DNA of 64,000 nt from Bradyrhizobium ivorense (lineage in GTDB: Bacteria; Pseudomonadota; Alphaproteobacteria; Rhizobiales; Xanthobacteraceae). The DNA is taken from the NCBI RefSeq assembly GCF_900696085.1, contig NZ_CAADFC020000032.1, positions 186,001 to 250,000 of the forward strand. The letters run 5' to 3'. Positions within the stretch are counted from its first letter, which is position 1. Each line of letters starts with the position of its first letter. Both the position numbers and the translations under genes were made by a program. Shown here one piece after another: positions 30,943-40,166 of this stretch. The notes under the pieces are model-generated. The model worked only from the letters and a program-made list of their open reading frames with translations. It had not been told where the DNA came from and did not search any database.

Positions 30943-32355
30943 ATGCTGTTCCGCCACGCGCTTCGCACCAAGACCTTCAAGCTGACTGCGTTCAAGCTTA
31001 CCGCGCTTGTTACGGCGGTCGCGCTCGCGCTTGGCGCCACCGCGCAGGCCCAGCAGAAGGGGCCGCCGGTGCTGCGCGACACCGAGTCCGAGCAGCTGTT
31101 GCGCGAATATACCCGCCCGATCCTGCGCGCTGCCGGGCTGGAGAAGCAGAACATCCAGATCGTGATCATCAACGACGGCGCGTTCAACGCCTTCGTCGCC
31201 GATGGCCGCCGCATCTTCGTCAACTATGGCGCGCTGCTGCAGTCGGAGACGCCGAACCAGATCATCGGCGTGCTGGCGCATGAAACCGGCCATCTGGCCG
31301 GCGGCCATCTCGCCAAGATGCGCGAGCAGCTGGCGCAGGCGCAGACCCAGATGATCATCGCCATGCTGCTCGGGGCCGGCGCGATGGCCGCTGGCGCGCG
31401 CGGCGGCGTCGGCAACGGCCTGTCCAGCGCGGGCGCGGCGGCGATCTCGGCGCCGCAGTCGATGGTGCTGCGCACGCTGTTGTCCTATCAGCGCGCGCAG
31501 GAGGAAAACGCCGACCGCGCCGGCGTCAGGTTCCTCACCGCGACCGGCCAGTCCCCGAGGGGCATGTACGAGACCTTCAAGCGCTTCAGCGACGAGGGCC
31601 TGTTCGCGGCGCGCGGCGCCGACCCCTACATGCAATCGCACCCGATGCCGGTCGACCGCGTCGCGGCGCTGGAGGGACTGGCGCGCTCCAGCCCCTATTG
31701 GGACAAGAAGGACGATCCGGCGCTGCAGCTGCGTCACGACATGATGCGCGCCAAGATCTCCGGCTTCATGGAGCGGCAGGACACCGTGTTCCGCCGCTAT
31801 CCATTGTCGAACACCAGCCTGCCGGCGCGCTATGCGCGCGCCATCACCACCTATCTGCACGGCGATCTGCGTTCGGCGATCGCGCAGATCGACGGCCTGA
31901 TCCAGGCACAGCCGAACAATGCCTATTTCTACGAGTTGCGCGGCCAGGCGCTGCTCGAAGGCGGCCGGCCCACGGAGGCCATCGCGCCGCTACGCCGCGC
32001 GGTGCAGCTCTCCGGCAATTCGCCGCTGATCGAGATGCTGCTCGGCCAGGCGCTGGTCGCCTCCGACAACAAGGCCTTGACCGACGAGGCGATCAACATG
32101 CTGCGCGCGGCCGTGGCCCGCGAGCCGGAGGCGCCGATCGGCTATACTCAGCTCGCGATGGCCTATGGCCGCAAGGGCGACTACGCCCAGGCCGATCTCG
32201 CCTCCGCCCAGGCCGCCTTTCTGCGCGGCGACACCAAGACTGCCCGCGACCTTGCGTCGCGCGCCAAGACGCGGTTCGCCGTCGGCACGCCGGGCTGGGT
32301 CAAAGCTGACGACATTGTGAGCGCCAAGCCCATGCCGGGCCAGAAAAACAACTAG
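30943..32355 (+). CDS. Periplasmic M48 metalloprotease with TPR repeats (BepA/YfgC-like)
   Basis: 470 aa. A signal peptide (about 1-36, cut after AQA) precedes an M48 domain with H113-E114-x-x-H117 (AHETGHLAGGH) and the downstream ENADRAG glutamate as third zinc ligand. From about residue 290 TPR-like helices follow (YELRGQALLEGGRPTEAIAPLRRAV). BepA acts as chaperone and protease for outer-membrane proteins such as LptD. The GAMAAGARGG stretch after the active site is hydrophobic but may be a surface helix. The next gene encodes a DsbA-like oxidoreductase, fitting a periplasmic folding unit. Confidence 0.92.
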   Translation: MLFRHALRTKTFKLTAFKLTALVTAVALALGATAQAQQKGPPVLRDTESEQLLREYTRPILRAAGLEKQNIQIVIINDGAFNAFVADGRRIFVNYGALLQSETPNQIIGVLAHETGHLAGGHLAKMREQLAQAQTQMIIAMLLGAGAMAAGARGGVGNGLSSAGAAAISAPQSMVLRTLLSYQRAQEENADRAGVRFLTATGQSPRGMYETFKRFSDEGLFAARGADPYMQSHPMPVDRVAALEGLARSSPYWDKKDDPALQLRHDMMRAKISGFMERQDTVFRRYPLSNTSLPARYARAITTYLHGDLRSAIAQIDGLIQAQPNNAYFYELRGQALLEGGRPTEAIAPLRRAVQLSGNSPLIEMLLGQALVASDNKALTDEAINMLRAAVAREPEAPIGYTQLAMAYGRKGDYAQADLASAQAAFLRGDTKTARDLASRAKTRFAVGTPGWVKADDIVSAKPMPGQKNN

Positions 32356-32441
32356 AAATTATTAGAAGTTCCATACAACGATCACCGCAACCGGCTCATA
32401 GCATTGCCGTCTTTCGAGCCACGCCGAACAAGGATTTTGTC

Positions 32442-33209
32442 ATGCCAGCGCTTCGTTTTCTCGCCCCCGCCTTGCTTGCGCTCGGCGTCTGCGCCGCGCC
32501 GCTGTCGGCGTCCGCGCAAAGCTTCACCGACACCCAGCGCGGCGACATCGAGAGCATCGTCCGCAACTATCTGATCGCGCATCCCGAGGTGCTCGAGGAG
32601 GCGATGAACGAGCTGAGCAAGCGGCAGGCTGCCGCCGAAGCCGAGAAGCATGAGCAGAGCGTCGCCAAGAACGCCGACACCATCTTCAACTCGCCGCGCG
32701 GCGTCACCATCGGCAACAAGGACGGCGACGTCGCCTTCGTCGAGTTCTTCGATTACAACTGCGGCTACTGCAAGCGCGCCATGGGCGACATGCTCGAGCT
32801 GATTAAGGCCGATCCCAAGCTGAAGGTCGTGCTGAAGGAATTCCCGGTGCTGAGCCAGGGCTCGGTCGAGGCCGCGCAGGTCGCGGTCGCGGTGCGGATG
32901 CAGGACCCGACCGGCAAGAAGTATCTCGACTTCCATCAGAAGCTGCTCGGCGGCCGCGGCGCCGCTGACAAGGCGCGCGCGCTGGCGGTCGCCAAGGAAA
33001 TCGGCCTCGACATGACCAAGCTCGAGAAGGACATGGCGAGCCCGGAAGTGAAGGCGACGATCGAGGAGAACTTCCGCCTCGCCGAATCCATGGGCATGAA
33101 CGGCACGCCGAGCTATGTGATCGGCAAGCAGGTGGTGATCGGCGCGGTCGGCGTCGACAATCTCAAGGAGAAGATCGGCATCGCCCGCTGCGGCAAGGCG
33201 ACCTGCTGA
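32442..33209 (+). CDS. DsbA family thiol:disulfide oxidoreductase (Com1/ScsC-like)
   Basis: 255 aa. A signal peptide (about 1-25) leads to a helical N-terminal extension (about 30-75) and a DsbA thioredoxin fold with C107-G-Y-C110 (DYNCGYCKRAM) and the cis-proline loop GTPSYV. The N-terminal helical part resembles that of the ScsC/Com1 group, which trimerises. It introduces or reshuffles disulfides in the periplasm. It ends with a strong terminator and is 86 bases downstream of the M48 gene. Confidence 0.92.
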   Translation: MPALRFLAPALLALGVCAAPLSASAQSFTDTQRGDIESIVRNYLIAHPEVLEEAMNELSKRQAAAEAEKHEQSVAKNADTIFNSPRGVTIGNKDGDVAFVEFFDYNCGYCKRAMGDMLELIKADPKLKVVLKEFPVLSQGSVEAAQVAVAVRMQDPTGKKYLDFHQKLLGGRGAADKARALAVAKEIGLDMTKLEKDMASPEVKATIEENFRLAESMGMNGTPSYVIGKQVVIGAVGVDNLKEKIGIARCGKATC

Positions 33210-33242
33210 CCGACGCGCCAACAGATTCGTTTCACTGCACGA

Positions 33243-33271
33243 AATCCGGCTGCCACGCAGCCGGATTTTTT
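33243..33271 (+). terminator. Rho-independent terminator after the DsbA-like gene
   Basis: AATCCGGCTGC and GCAGCCGGATT form a perfect 11-bp stem with a three-base loop, followed by a run of T. It lies 34 bases after the stop. Confidence 0.93.
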
Positions 33272-33344
33272 GTTGTGCGAGCACCGAACCACATCCGCGC
33301 ACGCTGCAACAAAGGGCCATTGCCAATCACGAAAAAGCTGCGCC

Positions 33345-34280
33345 ATGACCCTGCCGGCTCCGCCGACCCTTGCCTACGATCTCACCCTCCTGCAGACGCC
33401 GCCGCAGCGCGGCACCGAACGTGACCACGGCTGGTGCTACGGCTTGCCGCCCGGCATCCGCCCCGAGCAGTGGCCGCTCAGCCCGCATGACGGCTTTCCG
33501 ATGCAGCACTGCTTCACGCTGCGTCTGCCGGCACAATATCGCGCCAGGGGCGAGGCCTATGTCGCGCTCGCGATGTTCGCCGATCAGCAATATGACGAGC
33601 CGGTCGAGGTCGACGCCGTCGCGCGATATCTCGCGGCGGAGACCATCGAGCGCCCGGCCGACGGCAATCTGCTGCCGTACTGGACCTACGCCCAGCACCG
33701 GCATCCGACGGAATGCCGGATGAAGGACATCATCGACCACAATTTCGTGGCGATCTGGCTGACCGAAGCCGAGTTCGCCGGCCCGCTTTGCGCGCCGCCG
33801 GAGCTTGCCGGCAATCCGCTGCTGCAGGTCAATCCGCCTCCGCGCTGGATCGAGAAGGGCGCGGCGCGCACGGTGTTCGAGGCCCAGGTCGGCCGCATCA
33901 CGCGCGCCGAAGAGCTGAAGCAGAAATACTGGTACCGCCTGTTCGGTCATGTCCCCGAGATCGGGCACCACGCTTACGGCATCGCGCTTGCGCTGCGCGA
34001 GGGCGATCCCAATGTCGGCAAGCCGCCGCGCGACCATCTGCTGCACAAGGCCGAGCTCGGCGGCTATGTCGCGCCCTATTCGCTCGACGGCAAGGCGCGC
34101 GGGCTCGAACGGCTGCATCGCCGCAACCATCTCGGCGGCACGATGTTCCCCAATCAATGGACGCCGAAATACAGCCCGACCTATCTCGAGATCGAGGAGC
34201 ATTTCGGCGGCTTCAACTTTGGTGGGGGCAATGGCCAGCTTGATCTCGCGGACATGGAGTTCGATTGGGCCTGCGGCTGA
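33345..34280 (+). CDS. Conserved-looking hypothetical protein, 311 aa
   Basis: Soluble, no signal peptide or membrane helix, rich in Pro, His, Trp and Tyr. Features: a Trp/Tyr-rich start (DHGWCYGLPPGIRPEQWPL), an HRH-PTEC-RMKD stretch near residues 125-140 and a Gly/Phe-rich end (FGGFNFGGGNGQLDL). The C-terminal pattern faintly recalls DUF1963-type proteins, but I do not recognise the family. ATG at 33345 is chosen over 33270, which lies in the terminator region. Codon use resembles its neighbours. Function unknown. Confidence 0.75.
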   Translation: MTLPAPPTLAYDLTLLQTPPQRGTERDHGWCYGLPPGIRPEQWPLSPHDGFPMQHCFTLRLPAQYRARGEAYVALAMFADQQYDEPVEVDAVARYLAAETIERPADGNLLPYWTYAQHRHPTECRMKDIIDHNFVAIWLTEAEFAGPLCAPPELAGNPLLQVNPPPRWIEKGAARTVFEAQVGRITRAEELKQKYWYRLFGHVPEIGHHAYGIALALREGDPNVGKPPRDHLLHKAELGGYVAPYSLDGKARGLERLHRRNHLGGTMFPNQWTPKYSPTYLEIEEHFGGFNFGGGNGQLDLADMEFDWACG

Positions 34281-34404
34281 AGCGTTTTCGCATTCATCGC
34301 GCATTCACCAAACAGGCTAGCGCGGAACCACAAATCGTCAGGAACATCGCGCACTTTCCTCCGTTGTCGGCGCGGGCAATGCAGAGATGTGAGGAGGAAT
34401 ATCA

Positions 34405-35331
34405 ATGTCGAAACGCTTTCTGATTTCGGTCGCCACGGCAGCGCTGATTGCTGGTGCAGGCTTCGCCAACGCGCAAGGCACCGGCGGCGCCGGCAAGGAA
34501 TCGCCGGGTGCCGGCGGCGGCGCGGCCACCCAGCAGGGCGGCTCGTCCGGCGGCGCGTCGTCCGGCACGATGCAGCACGATTCCGGTGGCATGAAGGGTT
34601 CCGATCATTCCACCACCGGACAGTCCAAGTCCGGCCAGAGCGAATCCGGCATGAAGCCGGACTCCGACAAGTCCGGCGCCTCCAAGGGCGCGCAGGACAG
34701 CACGCAGCATTCGAAGGGCACCAGCTCGGAGAATGAGACGACCAAGGGCTCCAAGGACATGAAGGCCGAAGGCCGCGACAAGAGCGGTAACATGAAGGCC
34801 GAGGAGCGCGACAAGTCGGGTAACATGAAGGCCGAGCAGCGTGACAAGAGCGGCAACATGAATGCCGAGCAGCGCGACAAGAGCGGCACCACGACCAACC
34901 AGAACGCTCAGGGCAAGAGCTCGACCGACACCAATCGCGCGCAGACCAACGAGCCGAGCGGTTCGCAGACCAACCAGAACGCGCAGGGCAAGAGCGGGAC
35001 GGACACCAACCGCGCACAGACCAACGACTCCAGCCGCACCCAGACCACGACCGGCAACGCGGCGACGTCGGCCACCGCGGCTCCGCCGGCCGAGAAGCGG
35101 TCGCAGATCACGACCGCGATCAAGTCGGAGAAGGTCAGCGAAGTCACCAACGTGAACTTCAATGTATCGGTCGGCACGCGTGTTCCAAGTGGCGTGCATT
35201 TCTATCCGGTGCCGGAGCGCGTCGTGACGATCTATCCGCAGTGGCGCGGCTACGAGTTCATCCTGGTCAAGGGCCGCTACGTGATCGTGCAGCCGGAGAC
35301 CCATGAGATCGTCTACATCATCGAGGGCTAA
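34405..35331 (+). CDS. Secreted, disordered repeat protein with C-terminal DUF1236
   Basis: 308 aa. Signal peptide at 1-24 (cut near ANA-Q). Residues about 25-230 are low-complexity Ser/Gly/Lys/Gln/Thr: four tandem 11-residue units of the form M[KN]AE-x-RDKSG[NT] (about 115-160), then two units TNQNAQGKS-x-TDTNRAQTN. The last 70 residues match DUF1236 (VPSGVHFYPVPERV, then a stretch ending HEIVYIIEG). The function is unknown; a hydrophilic, repetitive, exported protein could protect the envelope against drying or osmotic stress (inference). GAGGAGG provides a strong ribosome site. Confidence 0.82.
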   Translation: MSKRFLISVATAALIAGAGFANAQGTGGAGKESPGAGGGAATQQGGSSGGASSGTMQHDSGGMKGSDHSTTGQSKSGQSESGMKPDSDKSGASKGAQDSTQHSKGTSSENETTKGSKDMKAEGRDKSGNMKAEERDKSGNMKAEQRDKSGNMNAEQRDKSGTTTNQNAQGKSSTDTNRAQTNEPSGSQTNQNAQGKSGTDTNRAQTNDSSRTQTTTGNAATSATAAPPAEKRSQITTAIKSEKVSEVTNVNFNVSVGTRVPSGVHFYPVPERVVTIYPQWRGYEFILVKGRYVIVQPETHEIVYIIEG

Positions 35332-35664
35332 CACTTAGCCTCGATGCGAGGGCGGCAAGATGCGCCCTCGCCGCCTTGCGAACCCGCCCCTTGGGCCCCC
35401 TGGGCCCCTCGGGGCGGGTTTTGCGTTGGGCCCAAGGCCCGCGGCTCAAGGCCCGGCTCGCGGCAGTGGATGGCGGCGGGGACCGCACGCCGAGGGCGCC
35501 TTCTACCAAATTTGGTTAATCAGCGTTTTCCGTGGGTTACAGCGGCCACCTGCCAAGGGAGACGAAGCTGTTGAAGACGTTCAGATCTCACCTAAAGGCT
35601 TCCCCTGCGGCCGGTTGTTACCTATAACCCGGCCCACTTCACCCCCGCGCCGGAACCCTCGGAA
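35332..35664. other. Intergenic region with terminators and no supported gene
   Basis: After the DUF1236 gene there are two hairpins (see 35348-35422), then about 240 bases with no gene I can support before aroQ. A TTG-initiated frame of 18 codons near 35570 has a GGGAG site but nothing else to support it. Confidence 0.5.
35348..35422 (+). terminator. Tandem hairpins after the DUF1236 gene, the second a likely terminator
   Basis: First hairpin: GAGGGCG with CGCCCTC (35348-35369). Second: AACCCGCCCC with GGGGCGGGTT (35381-35420) and TT following. The second has the form of a Rho-independent terminator, though the loop is long and GC-rich. Confidence 0.75.
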
Positions 35665-36162
35665 ATGGCTGCTGCCGGAACGATCTATGTGCTGAACGGC
35701 CCGAACCTCAACCTGTTGGGGACGCGCGAGCCCGAGACCTACGGCCACGCCAACCTGGCCGACGTCGAGAAGCTGTGCGCGGATACCGCGCGGCAGTTCG
35801 GCCTGACCGCCGACTGCCGGCAATCCAACCGCGAAGGCGAGCTGATCGATTTCATCCACGAGGCCCACGCCAAGAAGGCCGCCGGGATCATCATCAACGC
35901 CGGCGGCTATTCCCATACCTCGATCGCGCTGCACGATGCGCTGGTTGCGGTGAAAATCCCCGCGGTCGAGGTTCACATCAGCAACATCCATGCCCGCGAG
36001 AGCTTCCGGCATCACTCGTTCACTGCTAAAGCCGCCTACGCGTCGCTGTGCGGCTTCGGCATCGATGGCTATCGGCTCGCGATCATCGGGCTCGCCGCCA
36101 AGATCGGTGCCAAGCCCGATAACAAGACCGATGCCAAGACAGACGCCAAGCCAAAGGCTTAA
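35665..36162 (+). CDS. aroQ: 3-dehydroquinate dehydratase, type II
   Basis: 165 aa. The type II fold is diagnosed by VLNGPNLNLLGTREPETYG (with the catalytic Arg and Tyr), INAGGYSHTSIAL, and VEVHISNIHARESFRHHS. It dehydrates 3-dehydroquinate to 3-dehydroshikimate in the shikimate pathway. The C-terminus carries an extra Lys/Asp/Ala tail (KPDNKTDAKTDAKPKA). First gene of the aroQ-accB-accC unit, 53 bases before accB. Confidence 0.97.
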   Translation: MAAAGTIYVLNGPNLNLLGTREPETYGHANLADVEKLCADTARQFGLTADCRQSNREGELIDFIHEAHAKKAAGIIINAGGYSHTSIALHDALVAVKIPAVEVHISNIHARESFRHHSFTAKAAYASLCGFGIDGYRLAIIGLAAKIGAKPDNKTDAKTDAKPKA

Positions 36163-36215
36163 TCGTCAATCCTGACGTTCCCCGTCACCAGACAGAGATT
36201 TTGGATCGAAGAATC

Positions 36216-36716
36216 ATGGCGCGCCAGCCAGACGACAAATCAGCCGCAAAGTCCAAGAGCGAGAAGAGCGACGACAGCGCGCTCATCCGCGAGCTCGCGC
36301 TGCTGCTCGCCGAGACCAATCTGACCGAGATCGAGATCGAGCGCGCCGGCCTGCGCGTCCGTGTCGCACGCAACGTCAGCATTGCCGCCTCGGTCCCCAC
36401 AGCCATGCCGACAGTCGCCGTGCCGGCCGCAGCGGTCGCGACCGCGGCAGCCGCCGCTGCGGCGACCGACTTTGCCAAGCACCCGGGCGTCGTCCCTTCG
36501 CCGATGGTCGGCACCGCCTATTGGTCGCCGGAGCCCGGCGCCAAGCCGTTCATCGAAGTCGGCTCCAAGGTGACCGCCGGCCAGACGCTTCTGATCATCG
36601 AGGCGATGAAGACGATGAACCAGATCCCGTCGCCTCGCGCGGGCACGGTGACGCAAATCCTCGTCGAGGACGGCCAGCCCGTCGAATTCGGCGAGCCGCT
36701 GGTCATCATTGAATAG
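36216..36716 (+). CDS. accB: Biotin carboxyl carrier protein of acetyl-CoA carboxylase
   Basis: 166 aa. An N-terminal helical region (about 15-60) that binds biotin carboxylase, an Ala/Val/Pro-rich linker (about 60-95), then the biotinyl domain with the biotinylated lysine in EAMKTMN and the PSPRAGTV hairpin. It carries CO2 from AccC to the carboxyltransferase in fatty-acid synthesis. ATG 36216 is preferred to an upstream TTG at 36201. Only 24 bases separate it from accC. Confidence 0.97.
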   Translation: MARQPDDKSAAKSKSEKSDDSALIRELALLLAETNLTEIEIERAGLRVRVARNVSIAASVPTAMPTVAVPAAAVATAAAAAAATDFAKHPGVVPSPMVGTAYWSPEPGAKPFIEVGSKVTAGQTLLIIEAMKTMNQIPSPRAGTVTQILVEDGQPVEFGEPLVIIE

Positions 36717-36740
36717 CTTTCGTCAACGTCAGGCGCTGCG

Positions 36741-38099
36741 ATGTTCGACAAGATCCTCATAGCCAATCGCGGCGAGATTGCGCTTCGGGTGCTGCGCGCC
36801 TGCAAGGAGCTCGGCATCTCCACCGTCGCCGTGCATTCCACCGCCGATGCCGACGCCATGCATGTGCGGCTCGCCGATGAGAGCGTCTGCATCGGCCCGC
36901 CGCCGTCGAAGGATTCCTATCTCAACGTGCCGGCGCTGCTCGCGGCCTGCGAGATCACCGGCGCGGACGCCGTGCATCCCGGCTACGGCTTCCTGTCCGA
37001 GAACGCCCGCTTCGCCGAGATCCTCGCCGACCACAACCTCGACTTCATCGGCCCGAAGGCCGAGCATATCCGCCTGATGGGCGACAAGATCGAAGCCAAG
37101 AAGACCGCCAAGCGCCTCGGCATTCCGGTGGTGCCCGGCTCCGACGGCGCGGTGACCTCGGACGAGGACGCCATGGCGATCGCCAGGGAGATCGGCTTCC
37201 CGGTGCTGGTGAAGGCTGCTGCCGGCGGCGGCGGGCGCGGCATGAAGGTCGCGCACAGCGAGGCCGACCTCGCGCTGGCGCTGTCGACGGCGGCCAACGA
37301 GGCCAAGTCCGCCTTCGGCGACGCCTCGGTCTATCTGGAAAAATACCTGCAGAAGCCGCGCCACATCGAGATCCAGATCCTCGGCGACGGCCGCGGCGGC
37401 GCCATCCATCTCGGCGAGCGCGACTGCTCGCTGCAGCGCCGCCACCAGAAGGTCTGGGAAGAAGGCCCCTCACCCGTGCTCGCCGCAGCCGCGCGCGCGA
37501 AAATCGGCGAGACCTGCGCCAAGGCGATGCGGGACATGAAGTATCTCGGCGTCGGCACCATCGAATTCCTCTACGAGGACGGCGAGTTCTACTTCATCGA
37601 AATGAACACGCGGATCCAGGTCGAGCATCCCGTCACCGAAAGCATCACCGATATCGACCTCGTACTGGAGCAGATCCGGATCGCGGCCGGCGGCGACCTG
37701 CCGGCGCGGCAGGACGACATCGCGATCATCGGCCACGCCATCGAATGCCGCATCAACGCGGAAAACCCGCAGACCTTCCGGCCCTCGCCCGGGCGGATCA
37801 CGCAATTCCATCCGCCGGGCGGTCTCGGCGTGCGGATCGATTCCGCGGTCTACCAGGGCTACGTGATCCCGCCCTATTACGATTCGTTGGTCGGCAAGCT
37901 GATCGTACACGGCAAGACCCGCGGCGAGTGCCTGATGCGGCTGCGCCGCGCGCTGGACGAGATGGTGGTCGACGGCATCGAAACCACGCTGCCGCTGTTC
38001 CGCGCGCTGGTCCGCGAGCCCGCCATCATCGACGGCGACTACCACATCCACTGGCTGGAGCAGTATCTGGCCGGCCAGGGCGCCGACGCCGGGAAATAA
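36741..38099 (+). CDS. accC: Biotin carboxylase subunit of acetyl-CoA carboxylase
   Basis: 452 aa, the usual length. The N-terminal domain starts MFDKILIANRGEIALRVLRA; the ATP-grasp glycine loop is VKAAAGGGGRGMKV; MNTRIQVEHPVTE carries catalytic Glu/Arg residues; the C-terminal RINAENP motif is present. It carboxylates biotin on AccB using bicarbonate and ATP. In most alphaproteobacteria aat follows; here the next genes are a two-component set, and aat lies 15.7 kb away. Confidence 0.97.
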   Translation: MFDKILIANRGEIALRVLRACKELGISTVAVHSTADADAMHVRLADESVCIGPPPSKDSYLNVPALLAACEITGADAVHPGYGFLSENARFAEILADHNLDFIGPKAEHIRLMGDKIEAKKTAKRLGIPVVPGSDGAVTSDEDAMAIAREIGFPVLVKAAAGGGGRGMKVAHSEADLALALSTAANEAKSAFGDASVYLEKYLQKPRHIEIQILGDGRGGAIHLGERDCSLQRRHQKVWEEGPSPVLAAAARAKIGETCAKAMRDMKYLGVGTIEFLYEDGEFYFIEMNTRIQVEHPVTESITDIDLVLEQIRIAAGGDLPARQDDIAIIGHAIECRINAENPQTFRPSPGRITQFHPPGGLGVRIDSAVYQGYVIPPYYDSLVGKLIVHGKTRGECLMRLRRALDEMVVDGIETTLPLFRALVREPAIIDGDYHIHWLEQYLAGQGADAGK

Positions 38100-38199
38100 T
38101 TCGCTCCTCCCGTGGAACCCGGCCCCGCGCTTCGGCGTAGTCTAGGGTTGTCAGATTTCACGGGGACGCATTGTACGCCATTCATTTGACGAGACGCGC

Positions 38200-39729
38200 G
38201 TGACGGCAATCTCACGACGGCGCGCTGTGCTGCAAATCCTGCTGCTGTCGGTAGGCTTTGTCGTGCTGGTGGCGATCAGCGTGGCGTCGGTCGTGCTGGT
38301 CAACAAGGCGCGCGACGACAATGCCAAGGTCGTCCACACCGTCGAGGTCGAGAGCCAGCTTGCCAACCTGCTGCTCGAAATCCGCCGCGCCGAGAGCGCG
38401 ACGCGCGCCTATCTCTTGACCTCGGCACCGTCATACCTCGCGGAGTATCAGCAGGCGGCGGCAGGCATCCCGGCCGCGCTCGACCATCTCGCGCGGATCA
38501 CCACCGACAATCCGGCTCAGGTCGCCAACGGCGCCAGGCTAAAGGCCGCGGTCGACAAGCGGCTGGCCGAATTTGCCCTCGGCATCGAGCGCGTCCAGAA
38601 CAATGACGCGGCCACCAGCATCGCCTTGCTGCGCAACAGCCCCTCGACCGACGCGATGGAGACGATCGAAAGGATCGGCCGCGACATGCGCGCCGAGGAG
38701 GACCGCCAGTTTGCGATGCGCAGGGCGACCGCGGACCAGACCCAGGTGCTGGCCTCCTCGGTCACCATCGCGGGCTCGTGCATGGTGCTGGCGCTCGCCG
38801 CCTTCTCGCTCGTGCTGCTGCGGCGATCGTCGCGGGTCCGCGACGAGGCCGCGGCGCAGCTCCGCGACATCAACATCACGCTGGAAACCACCGTCGACGA
38901 ACGCACCGCCGATTTGCGCGAGGCCAACGAGGAGATCCAGCGTTTCGCCTATATCGTCAGCCACGACCTGCGCTCGCCGCTGGTCAACATCATGGGCTTC
39001 ACCAGCGAGCTGGAGGAATTGCGCGGCGACATCTTCAAGCGCATCGCCACGCTGAACCGCTCGGCGTCGCTGGCGCCGGCGATGCCGGATGACGCCACCG
39101 ACACGGCGGAGCCCACGCTCGAAGGCGCCGACAAACAGCTATCCGACGACTTCACCGAGTCGCTCGGCTTCATCAAATCCTCGATCGCCAAGATGGACCG
39201 GCTGATCAGCGCGATCCTCAATCTCACCCGCGAGGGCCGCCGCGAGTTCAAGCCGGAGCGCATCGACGTCCATGAGCTGATCGACGGCATCGTCAAGACG
39301 GTTGCGCATCAGGCGACCGAAGCCAACGCGACCATCGCGGTCGGCGCGATGCCCGATCTGGTCAGCGACCGCCTGGCGCTGGAACAGATCTTCTCCAATC
39401 TGATCGACAACGCGCTGAAATACCTCAGGGACGGCGTCCCCGGCGAGATCTCGATCGGCGGCCGCATCAAGCTCGGCTTTGCCATATTCGAGGTCACCGA
39501 CAATGGCCGCGGCATCGATCCGAAGGACCATCAGCGCATCTTCGATTTGTTCCGTCGTGCGGGAACCCAGGACAAACCCGGCCAAGGCATCGGTCTTGCC
39601 CATGTCCGCGCACTTGTGCGCAGACTAGGCGGCACCATGTCGGTAGCATCGGAACTTAACAGCGGCAGCACCTTCACGATAACGCTGCCTATGAAATGGA
39701 CAGGCAAGAACCGGGATAAAGCGGCATGA
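38200..39729 (+). CDS. Membrane sensor histidine kinase with CHASE3 domain
   Basis: 509 aa. Helix 1 (about 10-34), a periplasmic CHASE3 domain (about 40-182), helix 2 (about 185-208), coiled coil, HisKA with phospho-acceptor H255 (YIVSHDLRSPL), then HATPase_c with DNALKYL, DNGRGID and GQGIGLA boxes. A 45-residue low-complexity insertion (about 280-325) lies inside the dimerisation region. CHASE3 usually senses unknown extracellular signals. GTG at 38200 is the start. Its last bases ATGA overlap the receiver gene, so the pair is coupled. Confidence 0.93.
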   Translation: MTAISRRRAVLQILLLSVGFVVLVAISVASVVLVNKARDDNAKVVHTVEVESQLANLLLEIRRAESATRAYLLTSAPSYLAEYQQAAAGIPAALDHLARITTDNPAQVANGARLKAAVDKRLAEFALGIERVQNNDAATSIALLRNSPSTDAMETIERIGRDMRAEEDRQFAMRRATADQTQVLASSVTIAGSCMVLALAAFSLVLLRRSSRVRDEAAAQLRDINITLETTVDERTADLREANEEIQRFAYIVSHDLRSPLVNIMGFTSELEELRGDIFKRIATLNRSASLAPAMPDDATDTAEPTLEGADKQLSDDFTESLGFIKSSIAKMDRLISAILNLTREGRREFKPERIDVHELIDGIVKTVAHQATEANATIAVGAMPDLVSDRLALEQIFSNLIDNALKYLRDGVPGEISIGGRIKLGFAIFEVTDNGRGIDPKDHQRIFDLFRRAGTQDKPGQGIGLAHVRALVRRLGGTMSVASELNSGSTFTITLPMKWTGKNRDKAA

Positions 39730-40166
39730 GCGATCCAGTTACCATCATCATGATCGAGGACGATGAGGGCCATGCCCGGCTGATTGAGCGGAATATCCGG
39801 CGCTCGGGTGTCAACAATGAGATCGTTCCGTTCACCAACGGTACAGCGGCGGTCGACTATCTGTTCGGCAAGGATGGCACCGCCGTCGAGCGCAAGGGCC
39901 AGGCTCTGCTCATCCTGCTCGATCTCAATCTCCCCGACATGACCGGCATCGATATTCTGAAGCGGGTCAAGGAGAACAAGTTCCTCAAGTCGACGCCGGT
40001 GGTGGTGCTGACCACGACCGACGACTCCCAGGAGATCAAGCGCTGCTACGAGCTCGGCTGCAACGTCTACATCACCAAGCCGGTGAACTACGAAAGCTTC
40101 GCCAACGCCATACGCCAGCTTGGCCTGTTCTTCTCCGTGATTCAGGTTCCGCCAGCCGCCATATGA
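39726..40166 (+). CDS. Single-domain response regulator (Rcp1-like receiver)
   Basis: 146 aa, a receiver only. Acidic pocket E11-D12-D13 (MIEDDEGHAR), phospho-acceptor D66 in LLDLNLPDMTG, TTTDDS after beta-4 and K at ITKPVNY. The extended loop between alpha-2 and beta-3 and the pattern after D66 resemble cyanobacterial Rcp1 receivers that partner phytochrome and CHASE3-type kinases. It has no output domain, so it must relay to another protein, plausibly the next gene product. ATG overlaps the kinase stop; its TGA overlaps the next ATG at 40163. Confidence 0.94.
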   Translation: MSDPVTIIMIEDDEGHARLIERNIRRSGVNNEIVPFTNGTAAVDYLFGKDGTAVERKGQALLILLDLNLPDMTGIDILKRVKENKFLKSTPVVVLTTTDDSQEIKRCYELGCNVYITKPVNYESFANAIRQLGLFFSVIQVPPAAI

